Translations under genes and position numbers: made by a program
The notes under the pieces: generated by a model
The model's input: only the letters and a program-made list of their open reading frames with translations
Told to the model about the DNA's origin: nothing
Database searches by the model: none
Assembly (NCBI GenBank): GCA_934129895.1
Contig: CAKOWY010000007.1
Location: 31,294 to 95,293, forward strand
Reading direction: 5' to 3'
DNA: 64,000 bases
Origin: an uncultured Clostridia bacterium
Lineage (GTDB): Bacteria > Bacillota > Clostridia > TANB77 > CAG-508
In this document: positions 34,141-41,778 of the stretch, in pieces
How the letters are laid out: each line of letters starts with the position of its first letter
Position numbering within the stretch: the stretch's first letter is position 1

Positions 34141-36065
34141 GATTTATTCACCCCATTTATTATATTTTCTTCATCTAACCCATATATCTTTTCAAGTTCA
34201 TCAACACTTCCATGTTTTATGAATTCATCAGGATATGCATAACTTTTTATTTTTACTCCTTGCAAATTATTATTTACAATTAGTTCTTTTACCGCTGTGG
34301 CTAATCCATTTATAATAGTTCCATCTTCTATTGTTATTACATTTTTAGTTTTCTTAATACTTTCAATTATTGTATTATTATCTAATGGTTTCAAAAATCT
34401 TGCATTTATAACTTCAACATCCATCTTTTCTTGCAGTTTTTGTCCTATATCCATTGCTCTTGCAACCATTTTTCCAATTGCTATTATAGTTACTCTTTCT
34501 TTTTGTGTTTTGTTATTAAATACTTTATCTCCAATCTTTTGTAATATTTTTGTTTTACTTGATTTTTCTTCATTTATAATTTTCTTTAAAACTTCTGCTT
34601 TTCCCAATTCAATTTTTTCATGTCTTTCGAATTTTACTTTTGAATCTTCTCCTCCACGAGGATATCTAATAATTACTGGCCTATTTAATTTTACTGCAAA
34701 TTCTAACATATCTTCTAATTCTTTAAAATCTTTTGGTGCCATTATTGTTAAATTAGGAACAAGTCTGAAAAATGCCATATCTAATGTTCCTTGATGTGTT
34801 TCTCCGTCTGCTCCAACACATCCAGCTCTATCTACGCACATAATTACTGGCAAATTTTGCATTGCAACATCATGTATAACTTGATCATATGCTCTTTGAT
34901 AAAATGATGAATATATTGGTATTACAGGTATCATTCCTTCTTTTGCCATTCCTGCAGACATTGTTATAGCATGTTGTTCTGCAATTCCTACATCAAAAAA
35001 TCTTTTTGGAAATTCTTTTTGGAATTCTCTAAGTCCTGTTCCATCTTTCATTGATGCTGTAACAGCAACTATTTTTTCATTCTCTCTTGCTAGTTTTACC
35101 AATTTTTCTCCAAATATTTTAGAATAGTCTGCTTTTTTCGCTTTTTTTAGTTCTCCTGTTTCTATATTAAATGGAGATGTTGCATGAAATCTATCTGGAT
35201 TTTTTTCTGCTATTTTATATCCTTTTCCTTTTTTTGTTAATACATGTATTAAAACTGGTCCTTCTATTTCTTTACTTAGTTTTAATATACTTTCTAATTT
35301 TTCAATATTATGCCCATCAACAGGTCCTAAATATGTAAAACCTATATCTTCAAAATACATTCCTCTTATTACTAATTGTTTACATGCTCTTTTGAATCTT
35401 TGAATAATCCTTACCAATTTATTTCCTACAACTGGCAATTTATTTAATTTGTTTTTTATTAATTTATTGGTTCGAGTATATAATTTTTTGGTTCTTAGTG
35501 TACTTAAAAATTGATTTATCCCACCTATATTTTTTGCAATACTCATTTCATTATCATTTAATATAACTGTTAAATTACAATTACTACATCCTGCATCATT
35601 TAAGGCTTCTAGTGCCATTCCACCTGTTAATGCACCATCACCAATTACAGCTATACAAGAATTCTTTTTTCCTTGTAAATCTCTTGCTCTAGCCATTCCT
35701 AATGCTGCTGAAATTGATGTACTACTATGTCCTGTATTAAAACAATCTGCATCTGATTCATTGCTTTTAGGAAAACCTGCAATTCCATTTAGTTTTCTTA
35801 TATTTTTTAATTCTTCTCTTCTTCCAGTTATAATTTTATGTACATAACTTTGATGTCCTACATCCCATACTATTTTGTCTTCTGGAACGTTAAATACGGA
35901 GTGTAGTGCTATTGTTAGCTCTACCACTCCTAAATTTGATGCTAGATGTCCTCCATTTTCAGATACTACATCTAATATATATTTTCTTATTTCTTCTGCT
36001 AATTGTTTTTTTTGCTTTTGTGTTAGTTTTTTTACATCTTGTGGTGAATTTATTTGTTCTAACAT
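34137..36065 (-). CDS. dxs: 1-deoxy-D-xylulose-5-phosphate synthase
   Basis: First step of the non-mevalonate isoprenoid pathway: joins pyruvate and glyceraldehyde-3-phosphate with thiamine diphosphate. Transketolase-like motifs: WDVGHQSYVHKIITGR, GDGALTGGMALEALNDAG (thiamine binding), YLGPVDGHN, and CVDRAGCVGADGETHQGTLD with DAHQ-like residues. It has 642 residues, slightly long because of a basic insertion (LYTRTNKLIKNKLNKLP, about residues 190-225). It continues directly into mgtE. The start ATG 36065 follows GAAGG. Confidence 0.96.
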   Translation of the reverse strand: MLEQINSPQDVKKLTQKQKKQLAEEIRKYILDVVSENGGHLASNLGVVELTIALHSVFNVPEDKIVWDVGHQSYVHKIITGRREELKNIRKLNGIAGFPKSNESDADCFNTGHSSTSISAALGMARARDLQGKKNSCIAVIGDGALTGGMALEALNDAGCSNCNLTVILNDNEMSIAKNIGGINQFLSTLRTKKLYTRTNKLIKNKLNKLPVVGNKLVRIIQRFKRACKQLVIRGMYFEDIGFTYLGPVDGHNIEKLESILKLSKEIEGPVLIHVLTKKGKGYKIAEKNPDRFHATSPFNIETGELKKAKKADYSKIFGEKLVKLARENEKIVAVTASMKDGTGLREFQKEFPKRFFDVGIAEQHAITMSAGMAKEGMIPVIPIYSSFYQRAYDQVIHDVAMQNLPVIMCVDRAGCVGADGETHQGTLDMAFFRLVPNLTIMAPKDFKELEDMLEFAVKLNRPVIIRYPRGGEDSKVKFERHEKIELGKAEVLKKIINEEKSSKTKILQKIGDKVFNNKTQKERVTIIAIGKMVARAMDIGQKLQEKMDVEVINARFLKPLDNNTIIESIKKTKNVITIEDGTIINGLATAVKELIVNNNLQGVKIKSYAYPDEFIKHGSVDELEKIYGLDEENIINGVNKS

Positions 36066-36070
36066 TTTTC

Positions 36071-37135
36071 CTACCTTCTGATTACTACATAATTTTTATC
36101 TGATTTTGTTAATGGTTCACATCCGCCTTTATTAACTAATACTGTATCTTCGATTCTAACTCCAAAATTTCCAGCAATATAAATTCCTGGCTCATCTGTT
36201 ATGACCATATTTTCTTTTAATTGACTTTCTGATTTTATGCTTATAATTGGTGATTCATGTATATCTAATCCAACTCCATGCCCTAATGCATGAACTAAAT
36301 CATAATTATTTAATCTAAAATCATTATCTACCATTTTAGCAAGAAGTTTTGTATTAAAGCCGTCTTTCATATCATTTAAAGTCATAAGCTGATTTTTTAA
36401 AACTAAATCATAAATAGGCTTTACTTCCTCTAATACTTCTCCAACAAATATCGTTCTAGTCATATCAGAACAATATCCATTTATTTTGCATCCCATATCA
36501 ATTGTAATTATATCTTTTTCTTGTATTTTTCTATCTGTTGGAACAGCATGCGGTTTAGAAGAATTTTCTCCAGAAGCTACAATCGTTTCAAATGATGTTC
36601 CTTCTGCATTTTTATAATAAAAGTCATCAATTTCTCTTGCTATTTGTTTTTCTGTCATACCAGGTTTTATGTATGTTAATATATATGAAAAACATTCATC
36701 TGTCACCTTACATGCTTCTTTTATATTTTCGATTTCTTCTTCATCTTTTAACATTCTTTGCTTTTCTATCATATCTTCTGTTTCTACTAAACTATTGATT
36801 TTAAATTTATGCATATATTCTTTATATTTTGCATAAGTAACATACTTTTCCTCAAAACCTACGTTTTCACAAAACATAAAGAAGTTTTCATAATCTTCTA
36901 CTCCTAATCCTCTTGCATCATATACAACAATTTCGTCAAACAATGTTAAAGTATTATGAACATCTTCAATATATCTAGCATCTGTTATAAAGATATTTTC
37001 TTTTCTTGTTACTAATAAAATTCCCTCTGCTTTAATGTTTGTTAAATATCTTATGTTTACAGGATTTGATATAATCATTCCCTGTAAATCCATGCTCAAT
37101 AGTTTATTTCTTAACCATTGCATTTTTCTATTCAT
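36071..37135 (-). CDS. Xaa-Pro aminopeptidase-like M24 peptidase
   Basis: Releases N-terminal residues before proline. The creatinase-like N-domain (about 1-125) and pita-bread catalytic domain are present. Metal ligands are visible: two Asp in DMGCKINGYCSDMTRT, His in HALGHGVGLDIHESP, and Glu in TDEPGIYI and GVRIEDTVLV. ATG 37135 (MNRKMQWL) has AAAGGA about 10 bases upstream; a TTG at 37144 is too close to it. The stop is five bases from the dxs start. In related bacteria PepQ-type genes neighbour efp, which is not seen here. Confidence 0.92.
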   Translation of the reverse strand: MNRKMQWLRNKLLSMDLQGMIISNPVNIRYLTNIKAEGILLVTRKENIFITDARYIEDVHNTLTLFDEIVVYDARGLGVEDYENFFMFCENVGFEEKYVTYAKYKEYMHKFKINSLVETEDMIEKQRMLKDEEEIENIKEACKVTDECFSYILTYIKPGMTEKQIAREIDDFYYKNAEGTSFETIVASGENSSKPHAVPTDRKIQEKDIITIDMGCKINGYCSDMTRTIFVGEVLEEVKPIYDLVLKNQLMTLNDMKDGFNTKLLAKMVDNDFRLNNYDLVHALGHGVGLDIHESPIISIKSESQLKENMVITDEPGIYIAGNFGVRIEDTVLVNKGGCEPLTKSDKNYVVIRR

Positions 37136-37168
37136 TACATTCAATTCCTTTCAAAAATTAGTTACATT

Positions 37169-37921
37169 TTAATTTTTATATATTCCAAGAGTAAATATTG
37201 TTACAAGGACTTTTGTTATCATACTTGATGGAATAAAAATACATATAAATGTTCCAATTACAATAAATGGGCCAAATGGTATATATTCATCTATTTTCTT
37301 TATTCTAGTAGTAATTAAAAATATCCCAATTATTGCACCTATTAAAAATGATGTTATCGAAATAGCTACAATATTTGTAACTCCAAAATACAATCCTAAT
37401 GCTCCCATTAATTTTACATCGCCAAAACCTAAAGCTTCTTTTCCATATATAAAACTTCCAAGTAAAGATATTATAAAAAATATTCCACATCCAATTATTG
37501 AACCTAGCAACATATCAACTGCAATTGTTGCATTTGACATTCCATAAATAAATGTAACTATAAGTCCTAACTCTAATATTGTTAAATTTAATCTATTTGG
37601 TATAATTTGTTTTTTATAATCTATTACAAATGCTGACAATAATAATGGTGTTAGCATTACATATTTTATTAAATTTAGATTTCCTATAATTGTATTTTGT
37701 ATCCCATATCTATACACTAGTGCAACATATATAGTAGATGTTATTAACATTAATATATAATTTGGTTTAAAATCTATTTTTAATTCTTCAAACATTTCTT
37801 TGTCAAATATTTTTTGGTTATTTAATAATTTATGATTCATCCATTCAACAAATTGGCCTACAAATAATCCAAATATTGCCGCAACTACGTAATATAATAT
37901 ATGTGTATCATTTATGTACAT
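37169..37921 (-). CDS. Type IV prepilin peptidase (A24)
   Basis: Cleaves leader peptides of type IV pilins/pseudopilins in the membrane. Eight or so hydrophobic helices are predicted over 250 residues. The two catalytic aspartates are visible: D101 in AFVIDYKKQIIPN and D167 in GFGDVKLMG. The N-terminal methylase region is short and has no CxxC pairs. No pilin genes lie nearby. The strong ribosome site AAAGGAGG lies 30 bases before ATG 37921, separated by a perfect hairpin that holds the stop codon of yqeG in its loop. Confidence 0.88.
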   Translation of the reverse strand: MYINDTHILYYVVAAIFGLFVGQFVEWMNHKLLNNQKIFDKEMFEELKIDFKPNYILMLITSTIYVALVYRYGIQNTIIGNLNLIKYVMLTPLLLSAFVIDYKKQIIPNRLNLTILELGLIVTFIYGMSNATIAVDMLLGSIIGCGIFFIISLLGSFIYGKEALGFGDVKLMGALGLYFGVTNIVAISITSFLIGAIIGIFLITTRIKKIDEYIPFGPFIVIGTFICIFIPSSMITKVLVTIFTLGIYKN

Positions 37922-37959
37922 ACTTTTTTGTATGGATCTTAATCCATAACTCCTCCTTT
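37922..37959 (-). promoter_or_regulatory. Shine-Dalgarno separated from prepilin peptidase start by a hairpin
   Basis: On the minus strand AAAGGAGG (37959-37952) is followed by TATGGAT (37948-37942), loop TAAG, ATCCATA (37937-37931), then nine bases to ATG 37921. The 7-bp stem is perfect. The yqeG stop codon TAA starts in the loop. Folding leaves an effective distance of about 12 nt. Confidence 0.55.
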
Positions 37960-38451
37960 GTTTATTGTCTTAAAATATTTTCCTTTGATTAACATTTCTA
38001 TTGGTCTTTTTATTTGAGTAATCCATATATCTTTTTTTCCTAGTGGTTCAACCAAAATTGTAAACATTTTGCATCTATTTCCACCTAATACATCTGTAAA
38101 TATTTGATCACCTACTACTGCTATATTTTCTGGATTTTCATTTAAATTACTTTGTGCCTTTAATAATCCTCCTTTTAATGGTTTTTTTGCAAAATAGATA
38201 TACTTTATTCTTAATTTTTTAGCTACCTCTTCAACTTTTGCCTTTTTGTTTGTATTTGATACTATTTGCAATTTTATTCCATTTCTTTTTAATTCTTTAG
38301 CCCATTCTCTTGTTCCTTCTGGCATCTTTTTTTCAAAATCTATTAATGTATTGTCTACATCTAGTATTAAGGCTTTTATATTATTTTGTTTTAAAAAATC
38401 TACATTTATTTCTTTTACACTTTTAAAATACGCTTTTGGATATAATATCAA
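37939..38451 (-). CDS. yqeG: YqeG-family HAD phosphatase
   Basis: A 170-residue HAD-superfamily protein with motif I LILDVDNTLIDFE (catalytic Asp), motif II-like QIVSNTN, and motif III/IV AVVGDQIFTDVLGGN. It belongs to the YqeG family (HAD III-A), whose members are near ribosome-assembly and shikimate genes and may be phosphatases of phosphatidylglycerophosphate. The start is TTG 38451 with AAGGAG nine bases upstream. It lies just upstream of the prepilin peptidase and shares its 3' end with that gene's leader hairpin. Confidence 0.88.
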   Translation of the reverse strand: MILYPKAYFKSVKEINVDFLKQNNIKALILDVDNTLIDFEKKMPEGTREWAKELKRNGIKLQIVSNTNKKAKVEEVAKKLRIKYIYFAKKPLKGGLLKAQSNLNENPENIAVVGDQIFTDVLGGNRCKMFTILVEPLGKKDIWITQIKRPIEMLIKGKYFKTINKGGVMD

Positions 38452-38526
38452 CCTTCTACACTCCTTATTTGTATTTTTTTTGATTATATAACAAGTTCCT
38501 CAAAGTTGCAAGTAAAATAGAAAAAA

Positions 38527-38552
38527 AGTGCTTACATTTTACTGTAAGCACT
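38527..38552 (-). terminator. Terminator of the acyl-CoA synthetase gene
   Basis: Perfect 10-bp stem AGTGCTTACA/TGTAAGCACT with a 6-base loop and T run on the minus strand. Confidence 0.9.
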
Positions 38553-38557
38553 CTTTT

Positions 38558-40276
38558 TTATTTTGATAAAATCTTTTTTATTTCTTCATTACGTTTTATT
38601 TTTTGAGTTGTTGTTTTTATTAATTCTTCATCAGTTAAAATCATATTCTTAATATATTTATATGGTGGAAACGATTTGTTTATCTCTTTTATTTGTTCCC
38701 ATAATATTTGATGCAATTCTTCTTCAGACTTTCCTGCATATTTTTCATCTGCTACTTTTTTATCGTAAACAATTTTTACTGATAATTTTAAATCATTTTT
38801 ATCTTTTTCATCAGGCATTCCATAAACTATACATTCTTTTACTAAATCAATTCTATTGATTAATGTTTCAAGTTCTTCTGGAAATACTTTTTTTCCATTT
38901 TTTAAAACAATCATATCTTTTTGACGTCCTGTTAAAAAGATAAAACCATCTTTGTCTCTATAAGCCAAATCCCCTGTATAAAACCATCCATCTTTTATAA
39001 CATTTTTTGTTGCTTCTTCATTTTCATAATATCCCAACATTATATTTGGTCCCTTTATACGTATTTCACCAATTCCATTTTCATCTTTGTTTACAATTTC
39101 AACTTCTACGTTTTCCATTGGAAGTCCAATTGAACCATATCTTTTCTTTTTAGCATTTTCTGCTGAAATAACTGGAGATGTTTCTGTTAATCCATATCCT
39201 TGAACAACTTCAATTCCTAATTCATTAAAACCCTGAGCAACTTTCTTATCTAATGGTGCTCCTCCAGAAATTATAAATCTCATTCTTCCTCCAAGAGCAT
39301 CTATTACATCTTTAAATAATTTTCTTCTTACATCAATATGTAATTTTAATAAACAATTACTCAATTTTTTTGCATTATTTATAAGTTTTGTTTTTCCTTT
39401 TTTCTCTATTTCTTTTTCTATATTTTTATAAATTGCTTCTACTAATAATGGTACTCCAACAAATAAAGAAATTTGATATTCTCTTAAGTTTTGAGCTACA
39501 TATCGTAATCCATCTGGAAATGCTGTTTTTGCACCTATTGCAATCATTACAATCATACATGTTGAACCAAATATATGATGAAAAGGTAAAAATGCTAAAT
39601 TATTATCTGTTGAACGCATATCTTCTACTAATAGCATTGCATAAACATTAGAAGCTATATTCCTATTTGATAGCATTACTGCTTTAGATTTTGAAGTTGT
39701 TCCTGATGTAAATAATAATATTGCCATTTTATCATTATCTATTTCACAATCTACATATTCTGTGTTTCCACTTTTTAATATATCTGCCCCTTCATCTTTT
39801 AAAGTCCAGAAATTTTTGTATCCTTCTTTTTCTGTCATGCAAATAAATTCTTGTAAATTTGTTTTTCTATTCTGTTTTATTTTTTCTATGTTTTCTGTAT
39901 ATTTTTCATCAAATACTACAACATCTGCTTTACTTCTTTCCAAACAACTTTCTAATTCATCAACTTGCAATTCTTTGTCTAATGGTATTGAAACAATTCC
40001 ACCTAATAGATTTGCAAAATGTGTTACTACCCATTCATATCTATTTCTTCCAACAATTGCTATTCTTTTGTTTTTTAATCCCATATTAAATAATTTTGTT
40101 CCAAAATTATTTATATCTTGTAATAATTTACTATATGTAATATTTTCATATTCAACTTCATTTTTTTCATTTTTGTGTTTAATCACAAATGCAATATTTT
40201 CTTTGAATTTTTTTGCTGAATTATATACTATTTCTTTTATATTATTACAATTAACTGACTCAAAGTATTTTTCCAT
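38558..40276 (-). CDS. Long-chain fatty acid--CoA ligase (AMP-binding)
   Basis: Activates fatty acids to acyl-CoA via an acyl-AMP. ANL-superfamily motifs: AILLFTSGTTSKSKAVMLSN (residues about 185-205), YGLTETSPVIS, GWFYTGDLAYRDKDGFIFLTGR and the C-terminal Lys region KNGKKVFPEELE. At 572 residues it is typical of FadD. No signal peptide. It stands alone between two control regions. Its promoter region carries a palindrome over the -10 and an exact Spo0A-type heptamer, so regulation is likely; the physiological fatty acid is not known. Confidence 0.9.
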   Translation of the reverse strand: MEKYFESVNCNNIKEIVYNSAKKFKENIAFVIKHKNEKNEVEYENITYSKLLQDINNFGTKLFNMGLKNKRIAIVGRNRYEWVVTHFANLLGGIVSIPLDKELQVDELESCLERSKADVVVFDEKYTENIEKIKQNRKTNLQEFICMTEKEGYKNFWTLKDEGADILKSGNTEYVDCEIDNDKMAILLFTSGTTSKSKAVMLSNRNIASNVYAMLLVEDMRSTDNNLAFLPFHHIFGSTCMIVMIAIGAKTAFPDGLRYVAQNLREYQISLFVGVPLLVEAIYKNIEKEIEKKGKTKLINNAKKLSNCLLKLHIDVRRKLFKDVIDALGGRMRFIISGGAPLDKKVAQGFNELGIEVVQGYGLTETSPVISAENAKKKRYGSIGLPMENVEVEIVNKDENGIGEIRIKGPNIMLGYYENEEATKNVIKDGWFYTGDLAYRDKDGFIFLTGRQKDMIVLKNGKKVFPEELETLINRIDLVKECIVYGMPDEKDKNDLKLSVKIVYDKKVADEKYAGKSEEELHQILWEQIKEINKSFPPYKYIKNMILTDEELIKTTTQKIKRNEEIKKILSK

Positions 40277-40305
40277 ATTTTTCTTCCTTTCATGAAAATT
40301 AAAAC

Positions 40306-40328
40306 AATCTAGTTTTTGATACTAGATT
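40306..40328 (-). promoter_or_regulatory. Palindrome over the -10 region of the fatty acid ligase promoter
   Basis: AATCTAGT (40306-40313) and ACTAGATT (40321-40328) form 8-bp arms around 7 bases. On the minus strand a -35 TTGACA (40352-40347) precedes a -10-like TAATCT (40329-40324) by 17 bases, inside the palindrome. This looks like a repressor site. Confidence 0.45.
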
Positions 40329-40405
40329 ATCATATTTAACATGTCTTGTCAATAAACTGACTGTATTTTCAAATAAAATATTTCGACATATTTTGTTATT
40401 TTTTA

Positions 40406-40434
40406 TTGAAAAAAAAAATTATTTAATATATAAT
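40406..40434 (+). promoter_or_regulatory. Promoter of the DUF1064 gene
   Basis: TTGAAA (40406-40411), 17 bases, TATAAT (40429-40434). Confidence 0.6.
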
Positions 40435-40457
40435 TTTCAAAGCATTATTTATACGAT

Positions 40458-40494
40458 AGGAGGAAATGTATGATTTAACATCATACAAAATAAT
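40458..40494 (+). promoter_or_regulatory. Shine-Dalgarno separated from DUF1064 start by a hairpin
   Basis: AGGAGG (40458-40463) is 31 bases from ATG 40495. Between them lies a perfect 8-bp hairpin TGTATGAT (40467-40474), loop TTAAC, ATCATACA (40480-40487), then seven bases. Folding leaves about 10 nt effective spacing. A two-codon ORF ATG-ATT-TAA begins at 40470, at ideal distance from the same site. Confidence 0.6.
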
Positions 40495-40845
40495 ATGGAA
40501 CATTGGAGTGTTGAAGATTATAAAAATTTCACTAATAATAAAATAAAAAAAAGCAAATATAGAGCTAATAAAACATCAATAGATGGTCATACATTTGATA
40601 GTCAAAAAGAAGCCGAATATTACTGTGAACTAAAATTAAAATTACAAGCTAAAGAAATTAATGGTTTTTGTTTACAACCTACATTTATGCTGGCTCCTGG
40701 TTTAAAATATAAAGCTGATTTTATCGTTTTTAATACTGATAATTCTTATGAAGTAATAGATGTAAAAGGAATAAAGACTAAAGAATATATAACTAAAAAG
40801 AAAGTTTTTGAAGATAAATATAATATGAAAATAAAAGAAATATGA
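40495..40845 (+). CDS. DUF1064-family nuclease-like protein
   Basis: A 116-residue protein that matches the DUF1064 layout: MEHWSVEDYKNF, SKYRANKTSIDG, FDSQKEAEYYCELKLK, EVIDVKGIKTKEYITKKKVF. The family is common in phages and resembles small restriction-endonuclease-fold nucleases, with acidic residues and Lys in EVIDVKG as the likely active site. The C-terminus is short, cut by the stop inside a terminator. No other phage gene lies nearby, so this may be a remnant. The start has no close ribosome site (see leader hairpin). Function in the host is unknown. Confidence 0.75.
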   Translation: MEHWSVEDYKNFTNNKIKKSKYRANKTSIDGHTFDSQKEAEYYCELKLKLQAKEINGFCLQPTFMLAPGLKYKADFIVFNTDNSYEVIDVKGIKTKEYITKKKVFEDKYNMKIKEI

Positions 40846-40872
40846 TTATACTTTAAATAATCATATTTCTTT
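40834..40872. terminator. Bidirectional terminator overlapping a stop codon
   Basis: Perfect 15-bp stem AAAGAAATATGATTA/TAATCATATTTCTTT with a 9-base loop. The DUF1064 stop TGA (40843-40845) is inside the left arm; yicC ends at 40877 on the other strand. Confidence 0.9.
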
Positions 40873-40876
40873 TTCT

Positions 40877-41752
40877 TTATTCTATATTTTGAATTTGTTC
40901 TCTTATATCTTCTATTATTGTCTTTACTTCTACTACATTATTTGTAATGTCAAGATTATTTGCTTTAGAACCAATTGTATTAATTTCTCTGTTCATTTCT
41001 TGAATTAAAAAATCCATTTTTTTGCCAGTTGCTCCATCAGAATTGATTAATTCTTTTAATTGTTCTATATGACTTTTTAATCTTGTAACTTCTTCTTCTA
41101 CAGAACATTTATCAGCAAAAATAACAACTTCTTGCATTAATCTTGATTTATCTATATCATCTGTTTTCAATAATTCTTTTATTCTTTTCTCAAGTTTAAC
41201 AATATATTCATCAATTAATCCAATTGATAAACTTGATATATCTAAAATTTTCGAATTGATTTTATCTATCTTTTCTAAAATAGCTACTGAAATTTTTTGT
41301 CCCTCTTTTTTTCTCATTTCAATTAGTTGATTAACTGTATCTTGAACAACCTGTAACAATTCTTTTTTTATTTCATCATTGTCAAGATCTTCCTTTATAG
41401 TTAATACATCAGGTAATTTGGTTATTTCCGTAACCTCTATGTTTGCCTCTAATCCTTCTTCATCTGCCAATTTTTTTAAACTTCTTATATAATCTTTTGC
41501 CAATTCTGTATTTATCACAATATTATTTATATTTTTCCCATGATTTTCGAAATTTATAGATACTTCTACTTTTCCTCTTTTCAAATTTGATGCAATTTCT
41601 TTTCTTACATCTTCTTCTAATGAACTTAAACATCTTGGCATTCTTATACTTGTATCTAAATATTTATGATTTACTGTTTTTATTTCTACTTGATATTCTC
41701 TTGAATTTATTGATAATGTACTTTTTCCATATCCAGTCATACTTTTTATCAT
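40877..41752 (-). CDS. yicC: YicC-family endoribonuclease
   Basis: A 291-residue protein that starts with the family signature MIKSMTGYGKST and has INTIGSKANNLDIT and the DKSRLMQEVVIFADK segment near the C-terminus. YicC/YloC acts as an RNase in Escherichia coli and Bacillus; targets are broad. In many Bacillota yicC leads remA-gmk-rpoZ; here it is about 27 kb away from remA and rpoZ. ATG 41752 follows AAAGGAG. It ends close to the shared terminator with the DUF1064 gene and starts 26 bp from the addA stop. Confidence 0.92.
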   Translation of the reverse strand: MIKSMTGYGKSTLSINSREYQVEIKTVNHKYLDTSIRMPRCLSSLEEDVRKEIASNLKRGKVEVSINFENHGKNINNIVINTELAKDYIRSLKKLADEEGLEANIEVTEITKLPDVLTIKEDLDNDEIKKELLQVVQDTVNQLIEMRKKEGQKISVAILEKIDKINSKILDISSLSIGLIDEYIVKLEKRIKELLKTDDIDKSRLMQEVVIFADKCSVEEEVTRLKSHIEQLKELINSDGATGKKMDFLIQEMNREINTIGSKANNLDITNNVVEVKTIIEDIREQIQNIE

Positions 41753-41778
41753 AATTATATCTCCTTTTTTATTTATGT

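Noticed and set aside
40495..40845. DUF1064 gene as part of a prophage
   Set aside because: No other phage structural, replication or integrase genes lie around it.
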